Source of the DNA: Bdellovibrio bacteriovorus str. Tiberius
GTDB taxonomy: Bacteria > Bdellovibrionota > Bdellovibrionia > Bdellovibrionales > Bdellovibrionaceae
Reading direction: 5' to 3'
NCBI RefSeq assembly: GCF_000317895.1
Contig: NC_019567.1
Span: forward strand, 1,550,001 to 1,614,000
DNA length: 64,000 nt
Shown: piece by piece, positions 42,038-50,178 of the stretch
Numbering within the stretch: position 1 is the stretch's first letter
Layout of the letters: each line of letters opens with the position of its first letter
Position numbers and translations under genes: made by a program
The notes under the pieces: model-generated
Databases searched by the model: none
Told to the model about the DNA's origin: nothing
What the model saw: the letters and a program-made list of their open reading frames with translations, nothing else

Positions 42038-42433
42038 CTAGCGGCAGTTCAGATTGTGAACCAGGTCGCTGGCATAAGAATAGACCATGTCGTATTCGCC
42101 GTCGAACTCTGGGCGCTGGAACATCAACGAAGCCACCAGATCCGTGACCTTCTGAGTGTCACGCAGTTCAGGCAGGCTGATGTCTGCAACCCGGAACGTG
42201 TTCGTCATTTGCCCTGTCAGTTTGTACTTTTTGTTGCCCGGAGCTTTGCTGACCAGGTCATCGTATTTGTGAGGCTTTTTGTCCCCCAGCGTGACTTCGG
42301 CATCATCACCATCCTGAACGATCTTCAGGGTGTGAGTGCTGGATGCAGAATCACACTGAGTGATTGTGACAAACGAAGCATTCGCGCTCAGTGCGGAAAA
42401 AACGATGGCAAAGGAAAGGGTCAGCTTCCACAT
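42038..42433 (-). CDS. Small exported protein of unknown function
   Basis: A 131-residue precursor: signal peptide ending LSANA before SFVTITQCDS, then about 110 mature residues of beta-type sequence (HTLKIVQDGDDAEVTL) with two cysteines, one near the start of the mature protein and one as the penultimate residue (LNCR), likely forming a disulfide. An AGGAGG ribosome site lies before the ATG. I do not recognise a family. It resembles in style the 114-residue exported protein at 45426. It is convergent with the ferritin gene over a shared terminator. Confidence 0.75.
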   Translation of the reverse strand: MWKLTLSFAIVFSALSANASFVTITQCDSASSTHTLKIVQDGDDAEVTLGDKKPHKYDDLVSKAPGNKKYKLTGQMTNTFRVADISLPELRDTQKVTDLVASLMFQRPEFDGEYDMVYSYASDLVHNLNCR

Positions 42434-42474
42434 GGTAAGGCCTCCTGATTTATTTGAGACCTTAGGTTGTAGCA

Positions 42475-42493
42475 GAGGGGATTCGCACCCCTC
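42475..42493. other. Six-base-pair hairpin resembling a tRNA T-arm
   Basis: GAGGGG, 7-base loop ATTCGCA, CCCCTC. On the minus strand the loop reads TGCGAAT, one base from the T-loop TTCGAAT. There is no other tRNA part nearby. It lies 40 bases after the phospholipase gene stop and may be a 3'-end hairpin or a tRNA-derived scar. Confidence 0.3.
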
Positions 42494-42532
42494 CAGCTTC
42501 TTTTTCTTTATGACAGTAACTTAATCCTGACC

Positions 42533-44761
42533 TTAGAATTCTGTGTCGAACACACCAAGAATCATGGCTTTAAAGTAGTTCCTTTTCAGGCGGTCGTCGA
42601 TCAGTCGGGAATCTTTTTTATACTGATTGTAGATATCCGTCATTTCGCGGTTATAGGCTGCGCCGTAAATCATTGCCCCGTTTTCCATGTCGTGGATGAA
42701 GCTGCGCTTGTTCAAATTGACCGACCCCAGGAATGAATACACGTCATCAATCAAAACAATTTTTGAATGCAGAATCACCTTCGGTTCAGTGTACTCATAG
42801 ATGGCAAGCTGGTGGAACAGGCGGTTCACTGCCGGTTTGCTCGATTCGCTCAGGATCCAGTCGACAGTGTCGCCCTTCAAGTCCAGACGGGTGATCACGG
42901 TGACCTGAACCCCACGGGCCGCGGCTCGTTCCAGTGCTTCTACGATAGGGGTCGGCGGGCGGAAGTACGGCGTGGAGATCATGATTTTCTTTTTCGCACT
43001 GTCGAGCATTTCCACATAGAACTGAATCAGACGTTCGTCGTCCTTGTAAGGAACCGACATAAAGTGACGCACCAGCGGTTCGCGGTTGTTGAAGTAGGAT
43101 GGGCTGGTTTGCGCTGCCATCGGCACGTTGACGTTGATGCTGCGGAATTGCATCGTTTTATAATCACGATCCCACAAGGTCAGGAAGTGCGCCGCCACTT
43201 TTTCGGTAAAATCCCTGTCGTGAACTTTGAATTCAAAATCACGCCAGTGCACGAAGCTTTCATCGCCCTTCACATAGTTGACCATTTCCGGGCGGGGATA
43301 GTCGTAAGCTTTTTTAAAGATGAAGCCATCGTGAATGTTACGTCCCCCGATGAAGGCCACGTTGTTTTTGGGCTCTTTCTTTGACAGCGTCAAAAACAGC
43401 TTCACGTGCATTGAACGGTGCAGGCGATCGAAACGGTCGCTGAGGCTGCCGCCGGATGGAACTTTGTATTTCAGTTCCTGCAGCTGGATGTTCGGATTCT
43501 GAGCTTCCAGCTTGCGCAGCAGAACTTCGTCTTTATCCAAAGTGATCACTCCGGCCACCAGGATTTTTACTTTGGTGCCGCGTTTGGCGTGGAAATCCAG
43601 CAGACGCGCCATGAAGGTTCCATAGTAGTCCGCACGGAATACCAGGTACGACACATAGATACTATCAAGGTACGGAGCCTTGGAAAAATCCAACGGAGCA
43701 TAAGGATCGTGCAGATCCATGAAGTGAGACGGAAGCGGCTGACCCAGCAGAGCTTCAGCTTTGGATTTCAGCGAGTCCACAGCTTCGGGCAAATTCACCA
43801 CCGCCGGAACCGCCTGAGGGCAGGTCATCGAGGCGTATTTGTCAGTCATGAAGAATTTTTCGATGCCAGTCAGATTGTCCGTGCGAGGCATCAGGCAGCC
43901 TTCAACCAGATTGTGCAGATCGAGATATGGATTTGCTGGTTCAACAAAGCGAACGCCGAACTGGGCTGGGACACCTGTCGGGCCGGCTTTCAGTTCGCAT
44001 GTTGTGACAGAACTTGCCGGGAGCAGGCGCAGGTTGTCGCCATTGTACTTGCTGTCGTACATCCGGAAGGTGGCTTTTTGGTTGGCCACAAATTTTTTGT
44101 CCGAGAAGGTCTTTTTGATGCGGAAGGGACCATCACAAGTCACGGTCGCCTCGAAGTGTTCGTTCTTGCGCTGTTCATTGGGATCATCAGTGCTGATCAG
44201 ATAGTTCTTGATCTGCACCTCATAGTCTTTTGCATGCATGCGGTCGAATTTGAAAATGCGCTGAATCTGGCCGTTACGAAGAGCAAATTCCGCAGCGGAA
44301 TTCATCTCAAGGCGCTGCTCTTGGGTGCGCCAGGATTCATTGTTGCTTGTTAGAACTGAAACCGGAGTGTCCGCGCGAAGTGCATTGATGCGTTGCTGAG
44401 TCAGGGCAGAGCTTTGATTCACGATTTGCAGCTGACGTTCCTGACGGGCGCTCATTTCTTTGTAGGCGCGTTCTTCCCGGGTTTCCTGAGGGAAGGAATC
44501 TTTTTTGTGTGGATGTGGAGTGGTCTGCCGTCTTTTCAGAATCAGCAGCTGTTCCTTGTTCAGTTCGGCCTGCAGGTTGTCGCTGTAAAGCTTTTGCACG
44601 TACGGGGCCACATCCGGTGGGACCTCGACAGAGCTGGGATTTCTTTGTGCCGGAGTCTGGCAGGAAATCAAAGTGAAAGAAAGAAGCAAAACACCAAGCA
44701 GCGTTCCAAAGTTTTCAGTCTTTTTCATTCTGAATTTATCGGAAAAACCTGACAAAGACAT
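42533..44761 (-). CDS. Phospholipase D-family lipoprotein
   Basis: A 742-residue lipoprotein with lipobox LISC at about residues 31-34. GGGA lies 6 bases before the ATG used here; an alternative ATG at 44728 gives a shorter signal peptide. The C-terminal half has two PLD phosphodiesterase modules: SMHVKLFLT with a following FIGGRNIHDGF, and VILHSKIVLIDDVYSFLGSVNLNKRS. Each keeps the H-x-K pair expected of cardiolipin synthase or PLD-like enzymes. The first 330 residues are unlike known PLDs. It is probably anchored to an envelope membrane and could act on phospholipids, possibly of prey. That use is inference. Confidence 0.85.
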   Translation of the reverse strand: MSLSGFSDKFRMKKTENFGTLLGVLLLSFTLISCQTPAQRNPSSVEVPPDVAPYVQKLYSDNLQAELNKEQLLILKRRQTTPHPHKKDSFPQETREERAYKEMSARQERQLQIVNQSSALTQQRINALRADTPVSVLTSNNESWRTQEQRLEMNSAAEFALRNGQIQRIFKFDRMHAKDYEVQIKNYLISTDDPNEQRKNEHFEATVTCDGPFRIKKTFSDKKFVANQKATFRMYDSKYNGDNLRLLPASSVTTCELKAGPTGVPAQFGVRFVEPANPYLDLHNLVEGCLMPRTDNLTGIEKFFMTDKYASMTCPQAVPAVVNLPEAVDSLKSKAEALLGQPLPSHFMDLHDPYAPLDFSKAPYLDSIYVSYLVFRADYYGTFMARLLDFHAKRGTKVKILVAGVITLDKDEVLLRKLEAQNPNIQLQELKYKVPSGGSLSDRFDRLHRSMHVKLFLTLSKKEPKNNVAFIGGRNIHDGFIFKKAYDYPRPEMVNYVKGDESFVHWRDFEFKVHDRDFTEKVAAHFLTLWDRDYKTMQFRSINVNVPMAAQTSPSYFNNREPLVRHFMSVPYKDDERLIQFYVEMLDSAKKKIMISTPYFRPPTPIVEALERAAARGVQVTVITRLDLKGDTVDWILSESSKPAVNRLFHQLAIYEYTEPKVILHSKIVLIDDVYSFLGSVNLNKRSFIHDMENGAMIYGAAYNREMTDIYNQYKKDSRLIDDRLKRNYFKAMILGVFDTEF

Positions 44762-44862
44762 AACATTTCCCGGGATTACCAGAGCTTTATCTGTGTCTTC
44801 GCAGTCGCTGTATCAAAGTGAGACAAAACCGGGGCATAATGGTCCTGTTTTTCGGAGGATCC

Positions 44863-45333
44863 GTGTTTCAGAATCAGGGACTGAAGGCCATAGCATTGTT
44901 CGAGGGAACGAAGGGAGTTTTCGTTTTGCTGGTGGGCTTTGAACTTTTTCATTTGTTGGGAACCGACGTGCAAAATCTCAGTCAGCAAATTGTTCATCAT
45001 CTGGGATTGGATCATGGTGCGCTGGCCGGCGTGTTTCGACGGATGCTTGAACAGGTCAGTGACTCCAGCGTTCGGATGATGGCGGTGGTGGCTTTGCTAT
45101 ATGCGACGTTAAGGCTGTTGGAGGCCGTGGGGTTGTGGCTTGCCAAGCCCTGGGCGGAATGGCTGGCTATCGTTTCGGGCAGCCTTTATATTCCCGTTGA
45201 AATGTACAAGCTGATTCAGCATCCCACATGGATTCGGATTCTTATCACGTTAGGGAATGTGGCCTTGGTCTATTACCTGATTCGGATACGCGGGGGTCGT
45301 CGCTCTAATTTGTCACCCTCTCAGCCTTTTTAA
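44863..45333 (+). CDS. DUF2127 membrane protein
   Basis: A 156-residue membrane protein. I use GTG 44863 because GGAGG lies 4 bases upstream and the product then begins in the family manner (QGLKAIALFEGTKGVFVLLVGFEL). Four hydrophobic segments are visible, including MAVVALLYATLRLLEAVGLWL and IRILITLGNVALVYYLIRI, and the typical AEWLAIVSGSLYIPVE between them. DUF2127 has no known function. The gene is divergent from the phospholipase D gene and could share control with it. Confidence 0.8.
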   Translation: MFQNQGLKAIALFEGTKGVFVLLVGFELFHLLGTDVQNLSQQIVHHLGLDHGALAGVFRRMLEQVSDSSVRMMAVVALLYATLRLLEAVGLWLAKPWAEWLAIVSGSLYIPVEMYKLIQHPTWIRILITLGNVALVYYLIRIRGGRRSNLSPSQPF

Positions 45334-45425
45334 CAGGGGTGGGGGCTTTAAATGAACTATAAACCGCTTTACCCGGGCAAGGGGCTTGCAATAAGGGGTG
45401 GGTGGTATAAACCTTTGGAGGCTTT

Positions 45426-45770
45426 ATGAAAAAGTGGATCTTGTTTTCTTTGATGTCGGTTATGGCTTCTTCGGCGATGGCTGATGGAACGATCACCTGC
45501 AAAGGTTTTGATGCTGACAAGAACAAGACGGAAGATGTGTTGGTGATTGAAGCCGACATGGCGATTCTTCTGTCGGCTTCCAATAATGAAGGTTTCCTTT
45601 CTCCGCGCTGGAAAAACGGAGAGGTGAAGGATTACGCCAATGACCTTTACGTGGTGACGGTGGATCGCAAGGCCAGCACCATCACGACGGATGATCTTAG
45701 GGCCGGCACCCAGAAGGTCCACACGGACGCCAAGTGCCGTTATAACGGGGAGCCTGACGAAGGCTACTAG
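45426..45770 (+). CDS. Small exported protein of unknown function
   Basis: A 114-residue precursor with a signal peptide ending SSAMA before DGTITCKGFDADKNKTEDVL. The mature protein, about 94 residues, has cysteines near both ends (ITCKGF and DAKCRYN) that could form a disulfide. The ribosome site TGGAGGC is strong. I do not recognise a family. Its last 74 bases are also read on the other strand as the tail of the convergent 228-residue gene. Confidence 0.75.
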   Translation: MKKWILFSLMSVMASSAMADGTITCKGFDADKNKTEDVLVIEADMAILLSASNNEGFLSPRWKNGEVKDYANDLYVVTVDRKASTITTDDLRAGTQKVHTDAKCRYNGEPDEGY

Positions 45771-46383
45771 AAACCTCTAAAGCATAGTATCCCATCTCCA
45801 AATCCGAATGATCCTCTATCGCAGTGATGGTGGCATTCGGATTTGTCGTTACTACGGTATCTGTCGTCACGCCATTAATGACTGCATAGATGTAGTATGT
45901 CTCGTCTATGGCCAGTTCTTGTTCTTCAAAACTGTTATTCAAAACAACTGACTGAAGTGGGCTTCCATCTTTGCTGATAGTGAATGTCACCGGATTCAGA
46001 CCGGTTTTCTGGAAGCTCAGGGTGTTTGGTTTTGAACTGGGCATTTCAACAACATTGAATTCATATACTCCTTGAGCCTGCACCTGTACCACCTGGGCAA
46101 GGAACCCCGTCGGACCAGAGACCGACATTGGCGCTGATGTGTATGTGTTGCCGTCAATAACGGCGGAGGCCACGACTTCATAGGTGCTGCTGGTAGGAAT
46201 TCTCATCGCCGCTCCGGGAGCGATGCCGGGCACGCGTGCAATGATCTGGTCGCCTTTCCGAACCATATACTGGGCGATATCTGAAGTGTTATTAAGTAAT
46301 TTGAGATCCGCATGGCTGAACAAAGGAATGAACAGGACAGTGGCGATCATGTTCAGATTCAGATGCTTGAGAAATGCTTTCAT
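45697..46383 (-). CDS. Exported protein of unknown function, more AT-rich than its neighbours
   Basis: A 228-residue precursor: a signal peptide (MKAFLKHLNLNMIATVLF...FSHA), then a mature beta-rich protein with repeated short strands (TYEVVASAVIDGNTYTS, VTFTISKDGSPLQSVVL, TYYIYAVINGVTTDTVV) suggesting two or three immunoglobulin-like or pilus-adhesin-like modules. The final 25 residues (from about LEVSSSLRQAP) are encoded in DNA antisense to the 114-residue gene and look unlike the rest, ending in a Gly/Pro/Cys-rich tail, so a former stop may have been lost. Its base composition is richer in A/T than the surrounding genes, hinting at recent arrival. No family recognised. Confidence 0.65.
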   Translation of the reverse strand: MKAFLKHLNLNMIATVLFIPLFSHADLKLLNNTSDIAQYMVRKGDQIIARVPGIAPGAAMRIPTSSTYEVVASAVIDGNTYTSAPMSVSGPTGFLAQVVQVQAQGVYEFNVVEMPSSKPNTLSFQKTGLNPVTFTISKDGSPLQSVVLNNSFEEQELAIDETYYIYAVINGVTTDTVVTTNPNATITAIEDHSDLEMGYYALEVSSSLRQAPRYNGTWRPCGPSGCRP

Positions 46384-46488
46384 AAAGTTCCCCGTTATTC
46401 GGTGTGTGTTATGACTTATGAATAAAGCATCGACCGTGCCGGGGTGAAACGACCTTCAAATCAACTATAATACGACGTGGAGGCGGGG

Positions 46489-46551
46489 CTGCCGGGTTCC
46501 CGGCAGGTGAGTCTGCCGGAGCCTTGGCAGCTGCCGAAAGCGCGGCAGCTG
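46489..46551. repeat. Three tandem GC-rich hairpins with CTGCC/GGCAG stems
   Basis: Hairpins CTGCCGG/CCGGCAG (46489-46506), CTGCC/GGCAG (46513-46530) and CAGCTGCCG/CGGCAGCTG (46528-46551), the last a perfect 9-bp stem with a 6-base loop. The second and third share bases and exclude each other. They lie just after the M1-like peptidase stop on its transcript side. No T-tract is present. Confidence 0.55.
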
Positions 46552-46569
46552 AAAGATGGCCGAAAATGA

Positions 46570-48630
46570 TTAAAGGGCGCGTTGCAGGGGACTTGCCAGA
46601 ACCGGCCAAGTGGATTTCTGAATTACCGGGCGGCCTTTAAATACCAACACACCGAAAGTTCCATAGTGGGTCAGGCGTGACGCCCACTCGGCAGGGTTGT
46701 TGTCAGCGCTCCACCGCACCCACACCACGGTTTGTTGTGGATGGTTTTTAAGGCGCGCCACCAGAACTGTACTGACTTCGCTCAGATTGTACTTCTGACC
46801 TTCAATGGAAATGGTATCAGCCGTGATCTGCAGGTTCTGTTCAGCCAGCTGGGTTTTCATGAAGTTCACAAAGTTCTGCTGATCACCCACAAAGACCATG
46901 GATCCTTTAGCCGGGACATCCAAGGGCTCACCGCTATAGTGAAGGACATCATTGCCTTCTGTTTTCTGGGACCACACCTCAACAAACTGCTTTGCCGAGG
47001 CGTCGGCCGGGTCAAAGTAATAGTGAATCTCAGCAGACCCCAAGACGCTGGACAAAGTCGCCGGGCGCTCTTCCGTGTAGAGACGACGGAAAAGACGGAA
47101 GTCCGGATCAACTGAAACCTTCACCGGGCGGGACGGAGACGTCAAAGAATAGAACTGGATTTTGTCGGAAAGACGGGCCAGCTGGCGAATCTCTGCGCCG
47201 GATTCCAGCGTCCAGATCACCGGGATGTTCAGATCATAAAGATCCGCCTGCTTTTGGCTGAGCACATAGGTGGTGCTGGTGGATCCGTCGTGCCATTTCA
47301 TGATGCGCACATCACCCAGTTCAATTTCTGGCGCGCCTTTGCGGTCCAGCCACTGGCTGAAGAATGTTTGCAGATTCTGGCTGGTGACGGATTCGAAACT
47401 GTTTTGAATGTCGGTGAAAGAGGCTTTCTTAAACAGATTGCGAGTATAGAAGTCCTGCAAGGACTTCTGAAAAGCCTCTTTGCCAAAACGGAATTCCAGC
47501 ATATGGAACAGCATCATGGACTTGCCATACCCCACGGCCTGAGAGCTGGAATTGTGACGTCCGCGGAACTGACGAAGCGGGAAATCTTTTTCCGGGTTGC
47601 TCGCAACAAAGTCCATATAGTTCAACAAGGTGTTCATGCGGTAGGTGCGCTCGCTGCCGGCTTTTTCCTGCTGCCAGTAATCCGCCATGTAAGTCGTAAG
47701 ACCTTCACACCAGTTGCCTTTTTCATAGTCCACATAAACGCTGTTGCCCCACCAGTTGTGCAGAACTTCGTGCGGCAGTGAAGAATTCAGGATAAATGGC
47801 AGACGCAAAACCGTGGGCCCCAAGAGCGTGAAGCTTGGCATGCCATAGCCGGTTTCCCAGAAGTTCTCAACCACGCTGAAAGATGAATACGGGTAAGGCG
47901 CAATAATCTGCGAATAGTGCTTGATGTATTCCGGAACCAGACTCAAAAAACTCTGCGCGAGCGCCGGATCTTCTTTGCGCAGCAGAACCTGCACCTTTTT
48001 TCCGGACGGAGTATCGACCTGATAGTTTTTGAAGGGACCTGCCACCAGATAGATTTCTTCCTGGGGATAAATTTCGACAAAGCGGGACGTGCGAATCGAA
48101 CCTTCCACCACGGTGCTGGCGATCTGACCCTGCACCAAAGACATCCAGTCGCCGGGGGTCTGTACAGTGACGTCAAAACTTTTCTGCGTGTCCAGGAAGA
48201 ACGGATACCAGTAAGTGCTGCCAAACAGGGTGGCACCTTCCGGAGCAATCAGACCGTTGCTGCTGTCGTTCAGAACCGGATCAAAGATCACACCGAAGTA
48301 CTGCAAAGTGACTTTGCTGTCGATGTTTCCCAATGTCAGGCCGTATTCAGCATAGGGTTCTTTTTGGGTTGCCGGGTGAAGTAATACGACAGAATCGTCA
48401 CTGCTGGTCACAGAGACTTGCAGATCCTTGTGCAGCAGAAAGCTGACTTTACGGGGAGATTCCTTGGGAAAAGTCAGAGTGTCCTGTGCCTTGATCATCT
48501 TCAGGCCCGGATAAAGCTCGACATTCAGTTTGTGATGCAAAGTCTGGCCGTGGGACTGCATGGAAACGAGCAAAATGAACAGCAGACCGACTACGATCAA
48601 CAACTTGTTAAGCGCTTGCGCTTTGGACAT
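46570..48630 (-). CDS. M1-like zinc metallopeptidase, exported
   Basis: A 686-residue protein with an N-terminal signal or anchor helix (LLIVVGLLFILLVSM). The M1 zinc site is intact: HEVLHNWW near residue 288 followed by WCEGLTTY with the third ligand Glu. The exopeptidase motif G-x-M-E-N is not present; in its place is NFWETGYGMPSFTLLG, so it may not be a classical aminopeptidase. The last 200 residues are not obviously M1. Likely acts outside the cytoplasm on peptides or proteins, possibly from prey. It precedes three GC-rich hairpins at its 3' end, and upstream lies truC on the same strand, 50 bases away. Confidence 0.85.
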   Translation of the reverse strand: MSKAQALNKLLIVVGLLFILLVSMQSHGQTLHHKLNVELYPGLKMIKAQDTLTFPKESPRKVSFLLHKDLQVSVTSSDDSVVLLHPATQKEPYAEYGLTLGNIDSKVTLQYFGVIFDPVLNDSSNGLIAPEGATLFGSTYWYPFFLDTQKSFDVTVQTPGDWMSLVQGQIASTVVEGSIRTSRFVEIYPQEEIYLVAGPFKNYQVDTPSGKKVQVLLRKEDPALAQSFLSLVPEYIKHYSQIIAPYPYSSFSVVENFWETGYGMPSFTLLGPTVLRLPFILNSSLPHEVLHNWWGNSVYVDYEKGNWCEGLTTYMADYWQQEKAGSERTYRMNTLLNYMDFVASNPEKDFPLRQFRGRHNSSSQAVGYGKSMMLFHMLEFRFGKEAFQKSLQDFYTRNLFKKASFTDIQNSFESVTSQNLQTFFSQWLDRKGAPEIELGDVRIMKWHDGSTSTTYVLSQKQADLYDLNIPVIWTLESGAEIRQLARLSDKIQFYSLTSPSRPVKVSVDPDFRLFRRLYTEERPATLSSVLGSAEIHYYFDPADASAKQFVEVWSQKTEGNDVLHYSGEPLDVPAKGSMVFVGDQQNFVNFMKTQLAEQNLQITADTISIEGQKYNLSEVSTVLVARLKNHPQQTVVWVRWSADNNPAEWASRLTHYGTFGVLVFKGRPVIQKSTWPVLASPLQRAL

Positions 48631-48680
48631 GATTTACCTCTGAAAACGGGGTCTGTATTTACGCCCGTCCCAGGGTAACG

Positions 48681-49439
48681 TCAAAGGGATTTCAGTTTGC
48701 TTTCGGGCGGGAGCCCAGGATCAAACAGAAGTTGAATTTTCTTCCATTTCTCGCAGTGCGGGGCCTCGATAGAGACTTTTTCGCCACTCCAGGGGTGAGT
48801 GAACTCCATGCGCAGGGCTTTTAGGCACAAACCCTCGATATCCAAGTGGTTTCTGAAGAAACGGTTGTGGTGGGAATCCCCGTGAACGGCGTCCCCCAGC
48901 AAGGGATGGGAGATGCGATTGAAATGTCGGCGGATCTGGTGGTAGCGGCCGGTGTGGGGGATGACCTCTACCCACGAATAGCGGGCGGTGGGGAACTTTT
49001 TACCGACAGCCACCGGGAATTCCACGGTCGCCAGGCGTTTGAAGCTGGTCCGAGCGTCCACCAGGTCGCCGGTGGAATCCAGTTCCAACGGCAGCTCTAC
49101 TTCACCTTCTTCTTTCACGTAACCGCGCACCACAGCCTGATAGGTTTTATGGGTCGCGCGTTCGGTGAACAGGCGGCACAGTTTGCTGGCGGATTCCGAA
49201 GAAAGTGCAAACAGCAGCACGCCACTGGTGCCGGCATCCAGGCGATGCACCGGATACACGTGCTGTTTCATCATGCGGCGGGCATGGTAAAGACAGATTT
49301 TATCGCGGGAAACACGGTGCTGGACATTCTCGTGGGGATGCACGTGAAAGCCTGAGGGCTTGTTCACGGCAATAAAGTATTCATCTTTGTACAGTAGCTC
49401 CACGAGGATCCTTAGTGTTGATGTGTTCTTAGCGGCCAT
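48681..49439 (-). CDS. truC: tRNA pseudouridine synthase TruC-like
   Basis: A 252-residue RluA-superfamily pseudouridine synthase. The catalytic Asp lies in VHRLDAGTSGVLLF. Several segments follow E. coli TruC more closely than RluA/C/D: LLYKDEYFIAVNKPSGFHVH at the start, RLATVEFPVAVGK, PHTGRYHQIRRHFNRISHP and LGDAVHGDSHHNRFFR. TruC makes pseudouridine 65 in tRNA. It has no S4 domain, as expected. I use ATG 49439; an in-frame GTG is 3 codons upstream at 49448 and neither has a strong ribosome site. Confidence 0.85.
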   Translation of the reverse strand: MAAKNTSTLRILVELLYKDEYFIAVNKPSGFHVHPHENVQHRVSRDKICLYHARRMMKQHVYPVHRLDAGTSGVLLFALSSESASKLCRLFTERATHKTYQAVVRGYVKEEGEVELPLELDSTGDLVDARTSFKRLATVEFPVAVGKKFPTARYSWVEVIPHTGRYHQIRRHFNRISHPLLGDAVHGDSHHNRFFRNHLDIEGLCLKALRMEFTHPWSGEKVSIEAPHCEKWKKIQLLFDPGLPPESKLKSL

Positions 49440-49526
49440 GTTTACCACTGTATTGCGCTCAAATCGACAAAAAACAGGCTGGCGATTTCGGGATGAACTC
49501 GTCTAGACTGAGGCAGGAGGCCCGGA

Positions 49527-50093
49527 ATGAAACACAAGGCGATTCTGTACAGCGATTTTAATTGTCCGTTTTGTTATGCCCTTGAAGAACGCCTGGTGGG
49601 ACTGCGTTTGGCGCCATCTGTCGAGTGGCGGGGTGTGCAACACGCGCCACAGATGCCGGTGCCCATGCAGCTGGCGAATCTGGGGTTTGCGCAAAGTATT
49701 GAACGCGAAGTGGTGATGGTGAAGGACCTCATGCCCGAAATCGACATCGCTTTTCCTATTGGAAAACCCAACACTTTGAAAGCCATTCAGTATTCGATCG
49801 CAGCCTCCCGTCATGAGCCGCTGCTGGGTTTGGTGTTCAGGCATACTCTGGCCCGGGAATTCTGGGTGAATGGGGAAGACATCTCCGATGAGGCTTTTAT
49901 TAAAACTGTGGCTCATCAGTTTCAGTTTGATTCTTTGAGGGTCGACAGTGCCGCTGAATCCGAGGCGGATCGCTGGCAAAGAGAGTGGCAGCATCTGGGC
50001 ACCGGCTCGGTTCCCACACTGGTCCGGGATGATGGCGAGATTCTGATGGGTTTGCAACCCGTGGAAGTGTTAAAGGCCTTTTTCGGCGAATGA
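49527..50093 (+). CDS. DsbA-family thiol oxidoreductase, cytoplasmic
   Basis: A 188-residue thioredoxin-fold protein of the DsbA/FrnE/2-hydroxychromene-isomerase group. The active site is CPFC in YSDFNCPFCYALEERL, and the cis-Pro turn is near GTGSVPTLVRDDGEILMG. There is no signal peptide, so it acts in the cytoplasm. A GGAGG ribosome site precedes the ATG. It is divergent from truC and transcribed toward the DJ-1/PfpI gene, 85 bases away. The substrate is unknown. Confidence 0.82.
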   Translation: MKHKAILYSDFNCPFCYALEERLVGLRLAPSVEWRGVQHAPQMPVPMQLANLGFAQSIEREVVMVKDLMPEIDIAFPIGKPNTLKAIQYSIAASRHEPLLGLVFRHTLAREFWVNGEDISDEAFIKTVAHQFQFDSLRVDSAAESEADRWQREWQHLGTGSVPTLVRDDGEILMGLQPVEVLKAFFGE

Positions 50094-50178
50094 CTGTTGA
50101 TTTGCACTTGTGCCGGCATAGCTTTGAGTTCGCAAGCCCCCTTTGAGAAGATAGGTTTATTGCGAAGGAGGAACGGCC

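Noticed and set aside
42460-42500. A tRNA gene
   Set aside because: Only a T-arm-like hairpin is present. No acceptor, D-arm or anticodon arm can be formed within 100 bases on either strand.
46409-46609. A 66-codon Ala/Pro-rich frame on the minus strand
   Set aside because: It is composed of the GC-rich hairpins after the peptidase gene and has no ribosome site.
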